From Galactobacillus timonensis (GTDB lineage: Bacteria; Bacillota_I; Bacilli_A; Erysipelotrichales; Erysipelotrichaceae), in the NCBI RefSeq assembly GCF_900240265.1, contig NZ_LT964739.1, positions 1,015,820-1,079,819 of the forward strand: a DNA stretch of 64,000 nucleotides. Reading direction: 5' to 3'. Below the pieces are notes generated by a model, which had not been told where the DNA came from, ran no database searches, and worked only from the letters and a program-made list of their open reading frames with translations. Every line of letters begins with the position of its first letter. Position 1 is the first letter of the stretch. Position numbers and translations under genes: made by a program. Positions 27,570 to 34,966 of the stretch are shown here, piece by piece.

Positions 27570-28889
27570 TCAGGCACCCGCATCCGGTGAACCGGAAGCG
27601 AGTACTTGGCTGTGCAGATCCTTTGTTCTTTGAATGGTTGATACGTCGTATCCGGATGATTGGAGAAAGGTAATCGCTGATTCGATTGTGATCTTGTAAC
27701 CTGGCTTTGGCTTCGGGTTCATAAGTTCGTCGTAATCGGACGGTTTGAATTCTTCACCTGTCTCGATCATGTGGTAGATACAGATAAGCATCATGCGGGC
27801 AATCGCGATGATGGCTTTCTTGTGACCTCTGCGCTTCTTGATGCGGGCATACTTGATTCCAAAGTATCCGTCTTTATCTTTAATCGACGCAAGGGCACAC
27901 TGAACAAGCAGCGGTTTCAGATACTGACCGGCTTTTGTGATACGGGTTGACTTCTTCTTATTCGCAGATTCATTGTTTCCGGGAGTAAGTCCGGCCCAAC
28001 AGGTAAGTTGTCTTGCATTCTCCCATACTGACATATCCACACCGATTTCTGAGATAATAAGTATGGAAGATAAGAGGCCGATTCCTTTTATCTCCGCGAT
28101 CTGAAGGAACTGGGGAAAGTACTTGGATGCTCGTTTGGTCATTTCAAGGTAGCAGGCGTTTATGTGCTCATCCAGTTCTTTTATATGAGCACTTGTGGTT
28201 TGCATTTTGAATTTCGCATCGGATTCAATCCTGCACCCATTGACGACCTCCATGATCTTGTCTTTGTTCCTGCAGTTCCCATGAATCAATTTTCTGAGCT
28301 TCTCTTCATCGACTTTGTCTGAATTCAAGACTTCTTCTGCGACAGCCATAGCGCTCTTACCCATTGGGTCGGAGAAGATATTCTGGAGAGAAAAATTGGA
28401 AACGGTGAGACAGTTCTGGTATCTGAGGCTTTCTGAGGACTGCATTGCAATGAGCTTGCGGTAATAGCGTGCGAGCTCCCTCAGTTCCCGGATGTCTTTC
28501 GGAGGAATAAAAGAACCCCGGACAAGATCGTGCTTATATAAGTCACAGATCCATTTGGAGTCCTTCTTATCTGTCTTCTTCCCCTTGATTGCCTTTGTGT
28601 ATTTAGGGTGCGCGAGACAGATAGTCATCTTGTGCTCTTCCAGAACGTTCCATATCGGTATCCAGTATTTGCCAGTGGATTCCATACAGACATCGAGACA
28701 GCCAAAAGATTCAAGCCATTTTGCCAAAGATTCAAGATCAGGATTGTTTGTGCCGAACGAATTCTGATGATATTCGGTAAGCATTGTACTTCGATCGGTA
28801 ATACCGACCGTGGCGACTATCAGCTTACTGTGAACATCAAGTCCGGCGCAGTTGAAGCGAACCACCTGAATAACATCACGTGATGCCAT
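27570..28889 (-). CDS. IS110-family transposase (second, different copy)
   Basis: About 439 residues starting at the ATG ending at 28889, with AGGAGG 10 bp upstream. Acidic motifs CAGLDVHSK, CMESTGKYWIP and KTDKKDSKW mark the RuvC-like half; ISEIGVDMSVWENARQLTCW and the serine-bearing TPGNNESANKK mark the transposase_20 half. Clearly distinct in sequence from the copy at the window start. It sits inside the Tn7-like cargo between the truncated surface protein and its small relatives. Confidence 0.93.
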   Translation of the reverse strand: MASRDVIQVVRFNCAGLDVHSKLIVATVGITDRSTMLTEYHQNSFGTNNPDLESLAKWLESFGCLDVCMESTGKYWIPIWNVLEEHKMTICLAHPKYTKAIKGKKTDKKDSKWICDLYKHDLVRGSFIPPKDIRELRELARYYRKLIAMQSSESLRYQNCLTVSNFSLQNIFSDPMGKSAMAVAEEVLNSDKVDEEKLRKLIHGNCRNKDKIMEVVNGCRIESDAKFKMQTTSAHIKELDEHINACYLEMTKRASKYFPQFLQIAEIKGIGLLSSILIISEIGVDMSVWENARQLTCWAGLTPGNNESANKKKSTRITKAGQYLKPLLVQCALASIKDKDGYFGIKYARIKKRRGHKKAIIAIARMMLICIYHMIETGEEFKPSDYDELMNPKPKPGYKITIESAITFLQSSGYDVSTIQRTKDLHSQVLASGSPDAGA

Positions 28890-28894
28890 ATTCA

Positions 28895-29150
28895 AAGCCT
28901 CCTTTCTTCAGTGGTGGAAAGGAAGGCCTTGACTGTCATCCAAGCGTATCGACTATTGATTGATCAATTATAAGTGTCCAGAGTCTGAGCTCGTACTTAT
29001 TTGTGCTTGTAAGGATGACAGCTACTTATAAACATGCAGGATCTCTGCAGAAAACGGAGTACCTACTCGCCTCCACGTGCTCTGTAGTGTGCCATTCCTT
29101 TACCACTTAAAGAATAGCAGGAAGAAACAGAAAACGTGAAGCATAGTATT
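28895..29150 (-). ncRNA. Candidate bridge-RNA region of the IS110 element
   Basis: About 250 bases upstream of the transposase with no reading frame. It contains short direct and inverted repeats (for example the AGGATGACAG and GACTGTCATCC pair at 29014-29023 and 28930-28940). In IS110-group elements this leader holds the non-coding RNA that pairs with donor and target DNA. Placement is by family rule; I have not folded it. Confidence 0.35.
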
Positions 29151-29203
29151 GTTAACAACGTATTTGAGACGGCAGCCGAAGGCGTGCCGTCATGGAGGAA
29201 AAC

Positions 29204-29671
29204 ATGATTATCAGCATTCTTACCGCTGTCTGCCTGGCAGTACTTCCCGTGCTTGCAGAAGGCCGCACAACTGGCACACAGACACTCGGCGGTAATACAA
29301 CAGCAGCATTCACCAATGAGCTGGATACAGGCACGGTAACGATCAATGTAGCCTGCACCAGTGAACTTGCCGATATATCACAGCTTGGCGATTACGCCGC
29401 TATTGTGACGCTTAAGACGCTGGATGGCAGAAGCCTGCATGCGGCCGATACACTCAATGTGAATGGCACAGTCAGCTTCGTATTCACGGATGTTCCTGTC
29501 GGAAACTGCACTGCGGAACTCCTGCCAGTATCCAGATACAAGGCGGATTCCTACAGCAAGACATTCACTCTGAGCAAGGACAGCACAGGCAATGCATCTG
29601 CCTCAGTCACATTTACCGGAAGCATAACCGACTACAGCCTGGCATCAGATGCAGTGCTGAAACAGCATTAA
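29204..29671 (+). CDS. Small secreted pilin-like protein
   Basis: 155 residues; ATG 29204 with GGAGG directly upstream. Short signal peptide ending VLPVLAEG, then TTGTQTLGGNTTAAFTN, a sequence nearly identical to the start of the next gene. After that comes a single beta-rich DUF7601/SpaA-like domain (ELADISQLGDYAAIVTLKTL). It ends SLASDAVLKQH with no anchor. Probably a surface or pilus subunit paralogue. No sortase gene is in the window. Confidence 0.6.
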   Translation: MIISILTAVCLAVLPVLAEGRTTGTQTLGGNTTAAFTNELDTGTVTINVACTSELADISQLGDYAAIVTLKTLDGRSLHAADTLNVNGTVSFVFTDVPVGNCTAELLPVSRYKADSYSKTFTLSKDSTGNASASVTFTGSITDYSLASDAVLKQH

Positions 29672-29701
29672 AGCTTCAGACAGAAAAGGAGGCAGAAATG
29701 A

Positions 29702-29941
29702 ATGAGAATCAGAAATCTTGTTATTGGGCTCATGGCAGCATTCAGCATGTACATCATGCCTGTGCTTGCAGAAGGTGAAACAACGGGTACACAGACGCTC
29801 GGCGGAAACACCACGGCTGCGTTTACGAATACACTTGAAGGCTCAGTACCAACCGGAATCAACATGGGTCATGCCGGTGCGCTGGTTATAGCATTCATTA
29901 CGGCAGGGCTTGCAGTTATGCTGCTCAGCCACAGAAAATAA
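29702..29941 (+). CDS. Mini surface protein: signal peptide joined to a membrane anchor
   Basis: 79 residues with AAAGGAGG upstream. A signal peptide ending MPVLAEG is followed by TTGTQTLGGNTTAAFTNTLE, then GSVPTGINMGH and a hydrophobic helix (ALVIAFITAGLAVMLL) with a basic tail SHRK. FTNTLEGxVPTGI plus helix is the usual last strand and anchor of DUF7601 surface proteins. The protein therefore looks like the two ends of such a protein with the middle removed. It supplies just the tail missing from the large protein at 24.9-27.4 kb. Confidence 0.6.
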   Translation: MRIRNLVIGLMAAFSMYIMPVLAEGETTGTQTLGGNTTAAFTNTLEGSVPTGINMGHAGALVIAFITAGLAVMLLSHRK

Positions 29942-30116
29942 GATTGCAGGCTTCATATTCAAAGCATGCGCATAGCGCGGATTCGGTTCCGGCTGTGCGC
30001 TTTTATTGTCCTGGCAGATATGCACTGGCATTTACTGAACAGCAAATATTCCTTTTGGTTTATACTCAAGGTAACAGGCAGCGGTTTGTCAATCATTCTG
30101 AATGAGGGAAAAGAAT

Positions 30117-31217
30117 ATGGGCGGCAAAGATAAGAAATATGAAGTGAACATAGACATCAGCGTCAATTCCATGCCGGATAATATAAAGAAAGAGATTCAG
30201 GACAACATCAATACGGTTGGCAGAGAAGAAACCGATCAGATTCTTCGGGATATCTTCAGCCAGGCAGATATTGCCAAGGATGCTGTTGACATGATCAACC
30301 CGGAGACCGTCTATGTTGCAAAGATACCAAAGAACCTGCGGAGGGACTGGCAGAAAGGTGCTCTGCACTGGATGACCAAGAAGGATACGGGTGAATCTGT
30401 AGCAGAAATCATGGGACAGGAGCCTGGTGTCAGGGCGCATGCAATAATAGAAGAAGTTGACAAGGCAAAGGCCGCAAGAAGTATGCTTCCGACGCATCTT
30501 GCTGCTTATGCACAGCATCAGGAAATCAAACAGATGGCTGAAGTGGTCAACGATGTGCGTGACCGCGTTATCGCTCTGCAAGGTATGTATTATGACAGCA
30601 TGTATGGTGATTTGATAGGTGCAAGGGACACCCTGGCACAGGTTGAAGTTTCGAGCGATGCTACCCGCCATGGAATCATCAATAATCTGATTCCGAGTCT
30701 GAATGGAACCCGCGGAAGGATCATTGAAGCCCTGACCCGGCTATTGAACAACTTCCCGGAAGTGAAGGATTCGGCATTTGGCATTTCAGGCCAGATCGTC
30801 AAAGACAAGAATTTCCTGACAGAGACCTTTGAAAATTACAACAGGATTCAGGAGCTGTTCAAATGCTATCTCCTGGCAACACAGCTGCTCGGCTATGCAT
30901 ATGCCATGATTGAAGAGAAAGCATCCTATAAAAAGGTATTCATACCGAATGAGCAGCTTGTGCATCATCCTGCCCTAAAGAATCTGGCAAACTTCGAGAT
31001 TGCACTCAATGGGAACTTCGACCAGATGTGGTATAAGAATCCGGAGAACTTTCTGGACGGCATCAGGGTCAAAGTCGATATGATTGCTTCGAAGAATGCG
31101 GTGGAAATTGAATACACCGGCAAGCAGCTCATTAATGCAATTCATCTGACAAAGGAGAAGGAACCGGAAATTGCAGCAAAGAGGAATGATCAGGAGGAAG
31201 ATCATGGCGAAGAATAA
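30117..31217 (+). CDS. Unrecognised 366-residue cytoplasmic protein (cargo cassette, gene 1)
   Basis: No family recognised. ATG 30117 has GAGGG 8 bp upstream; an in-frame ATG at 30102 is less likely. The protein is mostly helical and charged, with no signal peptide. The N-terminal third has VNIDISVNSMPDNIKKEIQD; the middle has a conserved-looking PTHLAAYAQHQEIKQMAEVV followed by long amphipathic helices (residues about 140-290). The acidic tail (RNDQEEDHGEE) overlaps the next gene by 14 bp. It stands alone with its small partner between a promoter-like gap and a terminator, next to the transposon right end. A defence or regulatory role is only a guess. Confidence 0.75.
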   Translation: MGGKDKKYEVNIDISVNSMPDNIKKEIQDNINTVGREETDQILRDIFSQADIAKDAVDMINPETVYVAKIPKNLRRDWQKGALHWMTKKDTGESVAEIMGQEPGVRAHAIIEEVDKAKAARSMLPTHLAAYAQHQEIKQMAEVVNDVRDRVIALQGMYYDSMYGDLIGARDTLAQVEVSSDATRHGIINNLIPSLNGTRGRIIEALTRLLNNFPEVKDSAFGISGQIVKDKNFLTETFENYNRIQELFKCYLLATQLLGYAYAMIEEKASYKKVFIPNEQLVHHPALKNLANFEIALNGNFDQMWYKNPENFLDGIRVKVDMIASKNAVEIEYTGKQLINAIHLTKEKEPEIAAKRNDQEEDHGEE

Positions 31218-31371
31218 CGAGGAGAAAATTTCCATCAAGAAACAGTTTGTTGCTCTTGATAAAAGCATGAAAGGCGTTAAAAAAGTCGGGCCATATGCAG
31301 CGGCGGCAGGAGTCGTTGTACTGACGGCAATAGGCAACAAGGATAATACGGACGGAGGATCGAACGCCTGA
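31204..31371 (+). CDS. Unrecognised 55-residue protein with one hydrophobic segment (cargo cassette, gene 2)
   Basis: ATG 31204 lies within the end of the previous gene, with AGGAGGA 8 bp upstream, so translation is coupled. Basic N-terminus (KNNEEKISIKKQF), then one short hydrophobic stretch (YAAAAGVVVLTAI) and a polar tail. It could be a small membrane effector, or simply a short accessory protein. Confidence 0.6.
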   Translation: MAKNNEEKISIKKQFVALDKSMKGVKKVGPYAAAAGVVVLTAIGNKDNTDGGSNA

Positions 31372-31383
31372 AGCAAAGCAAAG

Positions 31384-31406
31384 CCCATCACTTGGATGGG
31401 TTTTAT
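31384..31406 (+). terminator. Terminator of the two-gene cassette
   Basis: CCCATC-ACTTG-GATGGG followed by TTTTATT, 13 bp after the stop. Confidence 0.75.
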
Positions 31407-31448
31407 TGTGCCAGTTCTGGAAACTCTTTTTCCGGATTACGGTAACTT

Positions 31449-31580
31449 GTTTCAGATTGAGTTACAGATTCTGAACAAGAAAACTGCCTGAAAAATTGAA
31501 TCTGTTTCAGATTGAATTACAGATTTCAGGCAGTTTTTCGCGTTTTGGAGTATTTTCTGTTTCAGCTTGAATTTCAGATT
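31449..31580 (-). repeat. Right-end TnsB-binding sites R3, R2, R1
   Basis: Three 22-bp copies of GTTTCAGATTGAATTACAG-type sequence at 31449-31470, 31504-31525 and 31559-31580, spaced exactly 55 bp start to start. Read on the minus strand they match the left-end sites. R1 ends 4 bp from the tip. The evenly spaced right array and the closely packed left array differ, as in other Tn7-type elements whose ends are not equivalent. Confidence 0.85.
31481..31538 (+). terminator. Long hairpin enclosing site R2
   Basis: Perfect 13-bp stem AAACTGCCTGAAA (31481-31493) with TTTCAGGCAGTTT (31524-31536), followed by a T run. The loop is the R2 binding site, itself partly self-complementary (AATCTG-TTT-CAGATT). 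It should stop transcripts leaving the transposon toward the host gene. Confidence 0.65.
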
Positions 31581-31584
31581 GTCA

Positions 31585-31589
31585 TGTTT
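31585..31589. repeat. Target-site duplication, right copy (TGTTT)
   Basis: Directly follows the right tip TGTCA and equals the left copy at 8093-8097. Confidence 0.9.
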
Positions 31590-31634
31590 TTTCATGGCTG
31601 AATGGCGGTGTACAATAGCAGGCAGAGGAACAGT

Positions 31635-32483
31635 ATGACAGACATCGAAAAGACAATCCGCCTCATTGCGGCAGACGTCGACGGTACGCTGGTCCGCGAC
31701 GACCGCCTCATGACCCGTTTCACGCGCGACACGATCTGCGACCTTCACAGGCACGGCATCCTGTTCGGCATCGCTTCGGGAAGGGACTATCACCAGCTGC
31801 TGGAAGACAACCGTCTCTGGAACTTTGATTTTCCCTTTGACTTCGTCATCGGAATGAACGGCGGCCAGGTATATATTGAACGCGAAAAGAAGGCGTACGA
31901 ATACTATCTTCTTTCCACCTCGACGCTGCAGAAGCTTTTGACGATGATGGCGCCGCTGGACCTCAATCCGAGCATGTACATAGATCCGCCCGATTTCATG
32001 GCCCTGCGCGTCGATGAAGGTGAAATGCAAAGCGCCGAGCGCAACCATTCCAATCTGATCATTGCAAAGGATCTCTCCGACTTCTGGCAGAAACCGCATG
32101 CCAAAGTGATGTACCGGATCAATGATCCGGAAAAGATGAATCAAGCTGTCGCCTGGGCCGATGCCCATCCATCAGATCTCTGGCATAGCGTCAAAACCCA
32201 GACGACGATGCTGGAATTCATGGATCCACATGTCAATAAAGGCATGGGCCTGCAGAAAGTATCCGAGTTGCTCAACGTCCCGCTCACCGGTATTCTTGCT
32301 GCAGGAGACATGGATAATGACGTTCCCATGTTAAAGACGGCAGGTTACAGCGTCTGTATGTGCAATGGCTGTGACGAGGGGAAAGAATCTGCCGATGCCG
32401 TTACCCGGAGGTCAAATAACGATGATGGTCTTGCGCTGTGGCTTCGAACCGCATTTCCAGATTATCTGAAATCAGACGAATAA
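31635..32483 (+). CDS. Cof-type HAD-superfamily phosphatase
   Basis: About 282 residues. Motif I AADVDGTLVRDD, motif III region near MYRINDP, and motif IV GDMDNDVPML, with the Cof C2 cap between them. Such enzymes act on sugar phosphates or cofactors such as pyridoxal phosphate. I choose ATG 31635, with AGAGGA upstream; the in-frame ATG at 31602 would lie inside a TACAAT promoter box at 31611-31616. It is the right-hand neighbour of the transposon: without the element it would follow degV after about 84 bp. Confidence 0.9.
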   Translation: MTDIEKTIRLIAADVDGTLVRDDRLMTRFTRDTICDLHRHGILFGIASGRDYHQLLEDNRLWNFDFPFDFVIGMNGGQVYIEREKKAYEYYLLSTSTLQKLLTMMAPLDLNPSMYIDPPDFMALRVDEGEMQSAERNHSNLIIAKDLSDFWQKPHAKVMYRINDPEKMNQAVAWADAHPSDLWHSVKTQTTMLEFMDPHVNKGMGLQKVSELLNVPLTGILAAGDMDNDVPMLKTAGYSVCMCNGCDEGKESADAVTRRSNNDDGLALWLRTAFPDYLKSDE

Positions 32484-32487
32484 ACTA

Positions 32488-32541
32488 AGGCGGCGCAGAC
32501 ATCGGAGTGTTGATTTTCCGGTGTCCGCGCCGTCGGCTTTT
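32488..32541 (+). terminator. Terminator between convergent genes
   Basis: Long GC-rich hairpin (GGCGGCGCAGACATCGGA with TTCCGGTGTCCGCGCCGTC) followed by TTTTTT. Confidence 0.8.
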
Positions 32542-32562
32542 TTATTCTCTTTCTATGTTTGA

Positions 32563-33114
32563 TTACTTCTCATCGTCAGGATGCTTGGCGTTGAGATAGG
32601 CTTTGACAAAGGAATTAAGAACGACAGAGACAGGTTCATTGCGGTCGAGACAGATGCGGATCACTTCCTTGAAGCGATCGAGACTCATGACTTCGAAGCC
32701 GAGACTGCGTTTCGTGTCCGGCTTTTTATGAAAGCGTTCGACGTACTGGAAGTAAAGGTCACTCAGCTCATTGTCGATATCGCCCTCATAGAGAACCAGA
32801 TCCTCGCGCTGCAGCAGTGGCTCGGGCTCCTGTTTTCCTTCTACCCTGGACGGATCGGCGTTACGATAGCCGTCCTTGAGGCCGACGACAGGGATTGAAA
32901 TCGTTTCGTCCCGCGCCGAAGGGTCGACGCTCACGATGTCTTCCAGCCTGACGGATTCACGGAAGAAGCCATTGATCAGCTCCAGATTCGTGACACTGTC
33001 CACGTCCTTGCGGAAGGCGTCGTTGTTGGCCACGTAGCCTGAACGCTGACTGCCGTCTTTCAGTGTCACCGTAATGAATTCATTAATGAAGGGAAAGATA
33101 TCTCGGCTGGTCAT
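32563..33114 (-). CDS. Uncharacterised protein with Sm-like N-terminus
   Basis: 183 residues. The first 65 have the strand pattern of an Sm/Hfq-like barrel: FITVTLKDGSQRSGYVANND, then LELINGFFRESVRLEDIVSV. The rest is charged and helical (LYEGDIDNELSDLYFQYVER and a C-terminal DRFKEVIRICLDRN segment). I cannot name a family. It stops 4 bp after... the proS stop lies 3 bp further, so it is the upstream neighbour on the same strand only if transcribed after proS; the two are likely one operon. Confidence 0.6.
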   Translation of the reverse strand: MTSRDIFPFINEFITVTLKDGSQRSGYVANNDAFRKDVDSVTNLELINGFFRESVRLEDIVSVDPSARDETISIPVVGLKDGYRNADPSRVEGKQEPEPLLQREDLVLYEGDIDNELSDLYFQYVERFHKKPDTKRSLGFEVMSLDRFKEVIRICLDRNEPVSVVLNSFVKAYLNAKHPDDEK

Positions 33115-33117
33115 AGC

Positions 33118-34851
33118 TCAATCGTGCGGCTCGCCCTGATGGTCCACATGCACAATCGAAGCGTCGAGAAGTTCCCTGACTTTGGCAGCAGCCTGCTCGA
33201 CTGTCAGGTCTTCGCTGGTGTCGCTTCCGCGCACCTTGAATTCAACCAGATCGTCCGCAGCCTTCTTTCCGACCGTGATGCGGTAAGGAATGCCGATCAG
33301 ATCCATATCCTTGAACTTGAAGCCTGGACGCGCGTCACGATCATCGAGAATCGTATCGATGCCGTTCTTCTGCAGCGCCTGATACATCGTCTCAGCCAAA
33401 GCCGACTGCGTCTCATCCTTCGGTGCAATCAGAACGATCGCTGCCTGGTACGGTGCCATGTCAGCCGGCCATGCGATGCCGTTTTCGTCATTGTACTGTT
33501 CGACGATGGCGGCCATTGCCCGGGCCACGCCGACGCCATAGCTTCCCATCCAGACGTCCTGCAGCTGGTTGTTCTGATCCAGATACTGCAGGTTCATGGC
33601 CTTCGAATACTTGGTGCCCAGCTTGAATGTATTGCCAACCTCAATGCCATGGGCGAAGCTGATCTTTCCGCCGCACTTCGGGCAGGTATCGCCCTCCATG
33701 ATATTGCGAAGATCTCCGTGCCCATCGAGCTTGAAATCCTTCAGGTTTACATTCTGATAGTGATAGTCCGTCTTGTTGGCGCCGACGACGAAGTTCTGCA
33801 TATAGAGCACTTCCTCATCCGCGATGACTTCGCACTTGATGCCGATCGGGCCCGCAAAGCCGACCTTGGCACCGGTCACTTCTTCGACAGTCGCGGCATC
33901 AGCCAGCTCGACGCTCTGGGCGCCATAGAACTTCTGCAGCTTTGTTTCGTTGACTTCACGATCGCCGCGGACCATGACCGCTACCGGCCGACCGTCAATG
34001 TTATAGATCAGTGTCTTGACGAACTTCTTTGCCGGCTCATGCAGGAAATCCGTAACTTCTTCGATCGTTCCGCTGTTGGGCGTATGGACCAGGGTCAGCT
34101 CCTTTTCCTCTTCCCTGTGATCCGGCTTTTCAGGGACGCAGGGGCATACCTCGATGTTGGAAGAAAGATCATTGTTGCTGCAGAGGACGATCGTATCTTC
34201 GCCACGCGGCGAAATGGCCTGGAACTCTTCAGAAAGAAGTCCGCCCATGATGCCGGTATCGGCCTTGACGATGCGGTAGTTGAGATGCAGACGCTCCATG
34301 ATGTTCTTGTAGGCGTTGTACTGTTTCAGATAGGAGGCGTCGCAGCTCTTTTCATCCACGTCGAAGGTGTACGCATCCTTCATAATGAACTCACGCGTAC
34401 GGATCAGACCGAAGCGCGGACGCGGCTCATCACGGAACTTCGTCTCCAGCTGATACAGAGAGAAGGGCATGTCCTTGTAGGACTTGATCTTCATCTTGGC
34501 GGCCTGGGCGAACAGTTCCTCGTGCGTCGGACCAAGGACATAGCTCTGCTTCTTACGGTCCTTCAGAGAGAACATACTGTCACCAAAGCCTGCCCGGCGG
34601 CCCGAAGCTACGTAGATGTCTTCCGGAATGAGGGCCGGCATCAACAGTTCCTGACAGTCGGTGCGGTCCATTTCTTCGCGAAGGATTTCCTCAATGTGCT
34701 TCATGACCTTCCATCCCAGCGGCAGCATCATGTAGACGCCGGCGGAACTCTTCTTGATGTAGCCGGCACGTACGAGAAGGTTGGAAGAGACGGAATCTTC
34801 GTCCTTCGCATTCTCTTTCAGCGTATAGAAATAACTGTTTTTCAGTCTCAT
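33118..34851 (-). CDS. proS: Prolyl-tRNA synthetase
   Basis: About 577 residues, bacterial type. Class II motifs are visible: SSAGVYMMLPLGWKVMKHIE near the start, motif 2 in FRDEPRPRFGLIRTREFIMKD (here cut to its core RPRFGLIRTREF), and motif 3 GSYGVGVARAMAA. The editing insertion of the YbaK type lies in the middle (KFVKTLIYNIDGRPVAVMVR). The C-terminal anticodon-binding domain starts near YQAAIVLIAP. I start at the Met at 34851 with GGGGAA upstream, where homologues start (MRLKNSYFYTLKE). The long frame on the opposite strand is a shadow. Confidence 0.96.
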   Translation of the reverse strand: MRLKNSYFYTLKENAKDEDSVSSNLLVRAGYIKKSSAGVYMMLPLGWKVMKHIEEILREEMDRTDCQELLMPALIPEDIYVASGRRAGFGDSMFSLKDRKKQSYVLGPTHEELFAQAAKMKIKSYKDMPFSLYQLETKFRDEPRPRFGLIRTREFIMKDAYTFDVDEKSCDASYLKQYNAYKNIMERLHLNYRIVKADTGIMGGLLSEEFQAISPRGEDTIVLCSNNDLSSNIEVCPCVPEKPDHREEEKELTLVHTPNSGTIEEVTDFLHEPAKKFVKTLIYNIDGRPVAVMVRGDREVNETKLQKFYGAQSVELADAATVEEVTGAKVGFAGPIGIKCEVIADEEVLYMQNFVVGANKTDYHYQNVNLKDFKLDGHGDLRNIMEGDTCPKCGGKISFAHGIEVGNTFKLGTKYSKAMNLQYLDQNNQLQDVWMGSYGVGVARAMAAIVEQYNDENGIAWPADMAPYQAAIVLIAPKDETQSALAETMYQALQKNGIDTILDDRDARPGFKFKDMDLIGIPYRITVGKKAADDLVEFKVRGSDTSEDLTVEQAAAKVRELLDASIVHVDHQGEPHD

Positions 34852-34879
34852 AAAAATTCCCCGTTTTCTGCTCGCAACA

Positions 34880-34885
34880 AGTATA
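34880..34885 (-). promoter_or_regulatory. Extended -10 box for proS
   Basis: Minus strand TGCTATACT, 29 bp before the start; no good -35 box is seen, as expected for an extended -10 promoter. Confidence 0.5.
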
Positions 34886-34905
34886 GCATGATCGTCGCGC
34901 GGTTC

Positions 34906-34934
34906 TTTACTTTGCTTTGGTTTGACTTTAGAAT
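34906..34934 (+). promoter_or_regulatory. guaB promoter
   Basis: TTTACT, 17-bp spacer, TAGAAT, 32 bp before the guaB start. Divergent from the proS promoter. Confidence 0.6.
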
Positions 34935-34966
34935 GATGAGAAATTGAAAGAGGAGGGAGATGTTTC

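Larger units (their letters stand above)
27495..29150. mobile_element. IS110-family element in the transposon cargo (limits approximate)
   Basis: Contains the transposase and two non-coding ends. IS110 members lack clear terminal repeats, so I cannot set the exact ends from one copy. The surface-protein gene ends just left of it and its small relatives start just right of it. Confidence 0.55.
8098..31584. mobile_element. Complete Tn7-like transposon, 23,487 bp, inserted after degV
   Basis: Left tip TGACAAAATGAAATGCAATC and right tip (reverse complement) TGACAATCTGAAATTCAAGC agree at 19 of the first 26 bases. Both are flanked by the identical 5-bp TGTTT. Inside each tip lies an array of three related 22-bp sites. 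The element encodes tnsC, tnsA, tnsB and a large tniQ on the minus strand near the left end. Cargo runs to the right end: ISL3-like gene, type I restriction-modification, surface proteins with an IS110, and an unknown two-gene cassette. No Cas gene, CRISPR array, TnsE or second TniQ is seen. The content is more AT-rich than the flanking core genes, as expected of acquired DNA. Confidence 0.93.

Noticed and set aside
8098..31584. CRISPR-associated transposon
   Set aside because: No Cas12k, Cascade genes or repeat-spacer array anywhere in the window; target choice is explained by the degV site.
31612..31619. TGTACA near the HAD gene as the right tip
   Set aside because: Its next 5 bases do not match the left flank, and the distance to R1 differs from the left end; TACAAT there is better read as a promoter box.
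31602..31634. Upstream ATG (31602) as the HAD phosphatase start
   Set aside because: The extra 11 residues are not like the family start, and they would cover the likely -10 box; the ATG at 31635 has a ribosome site.
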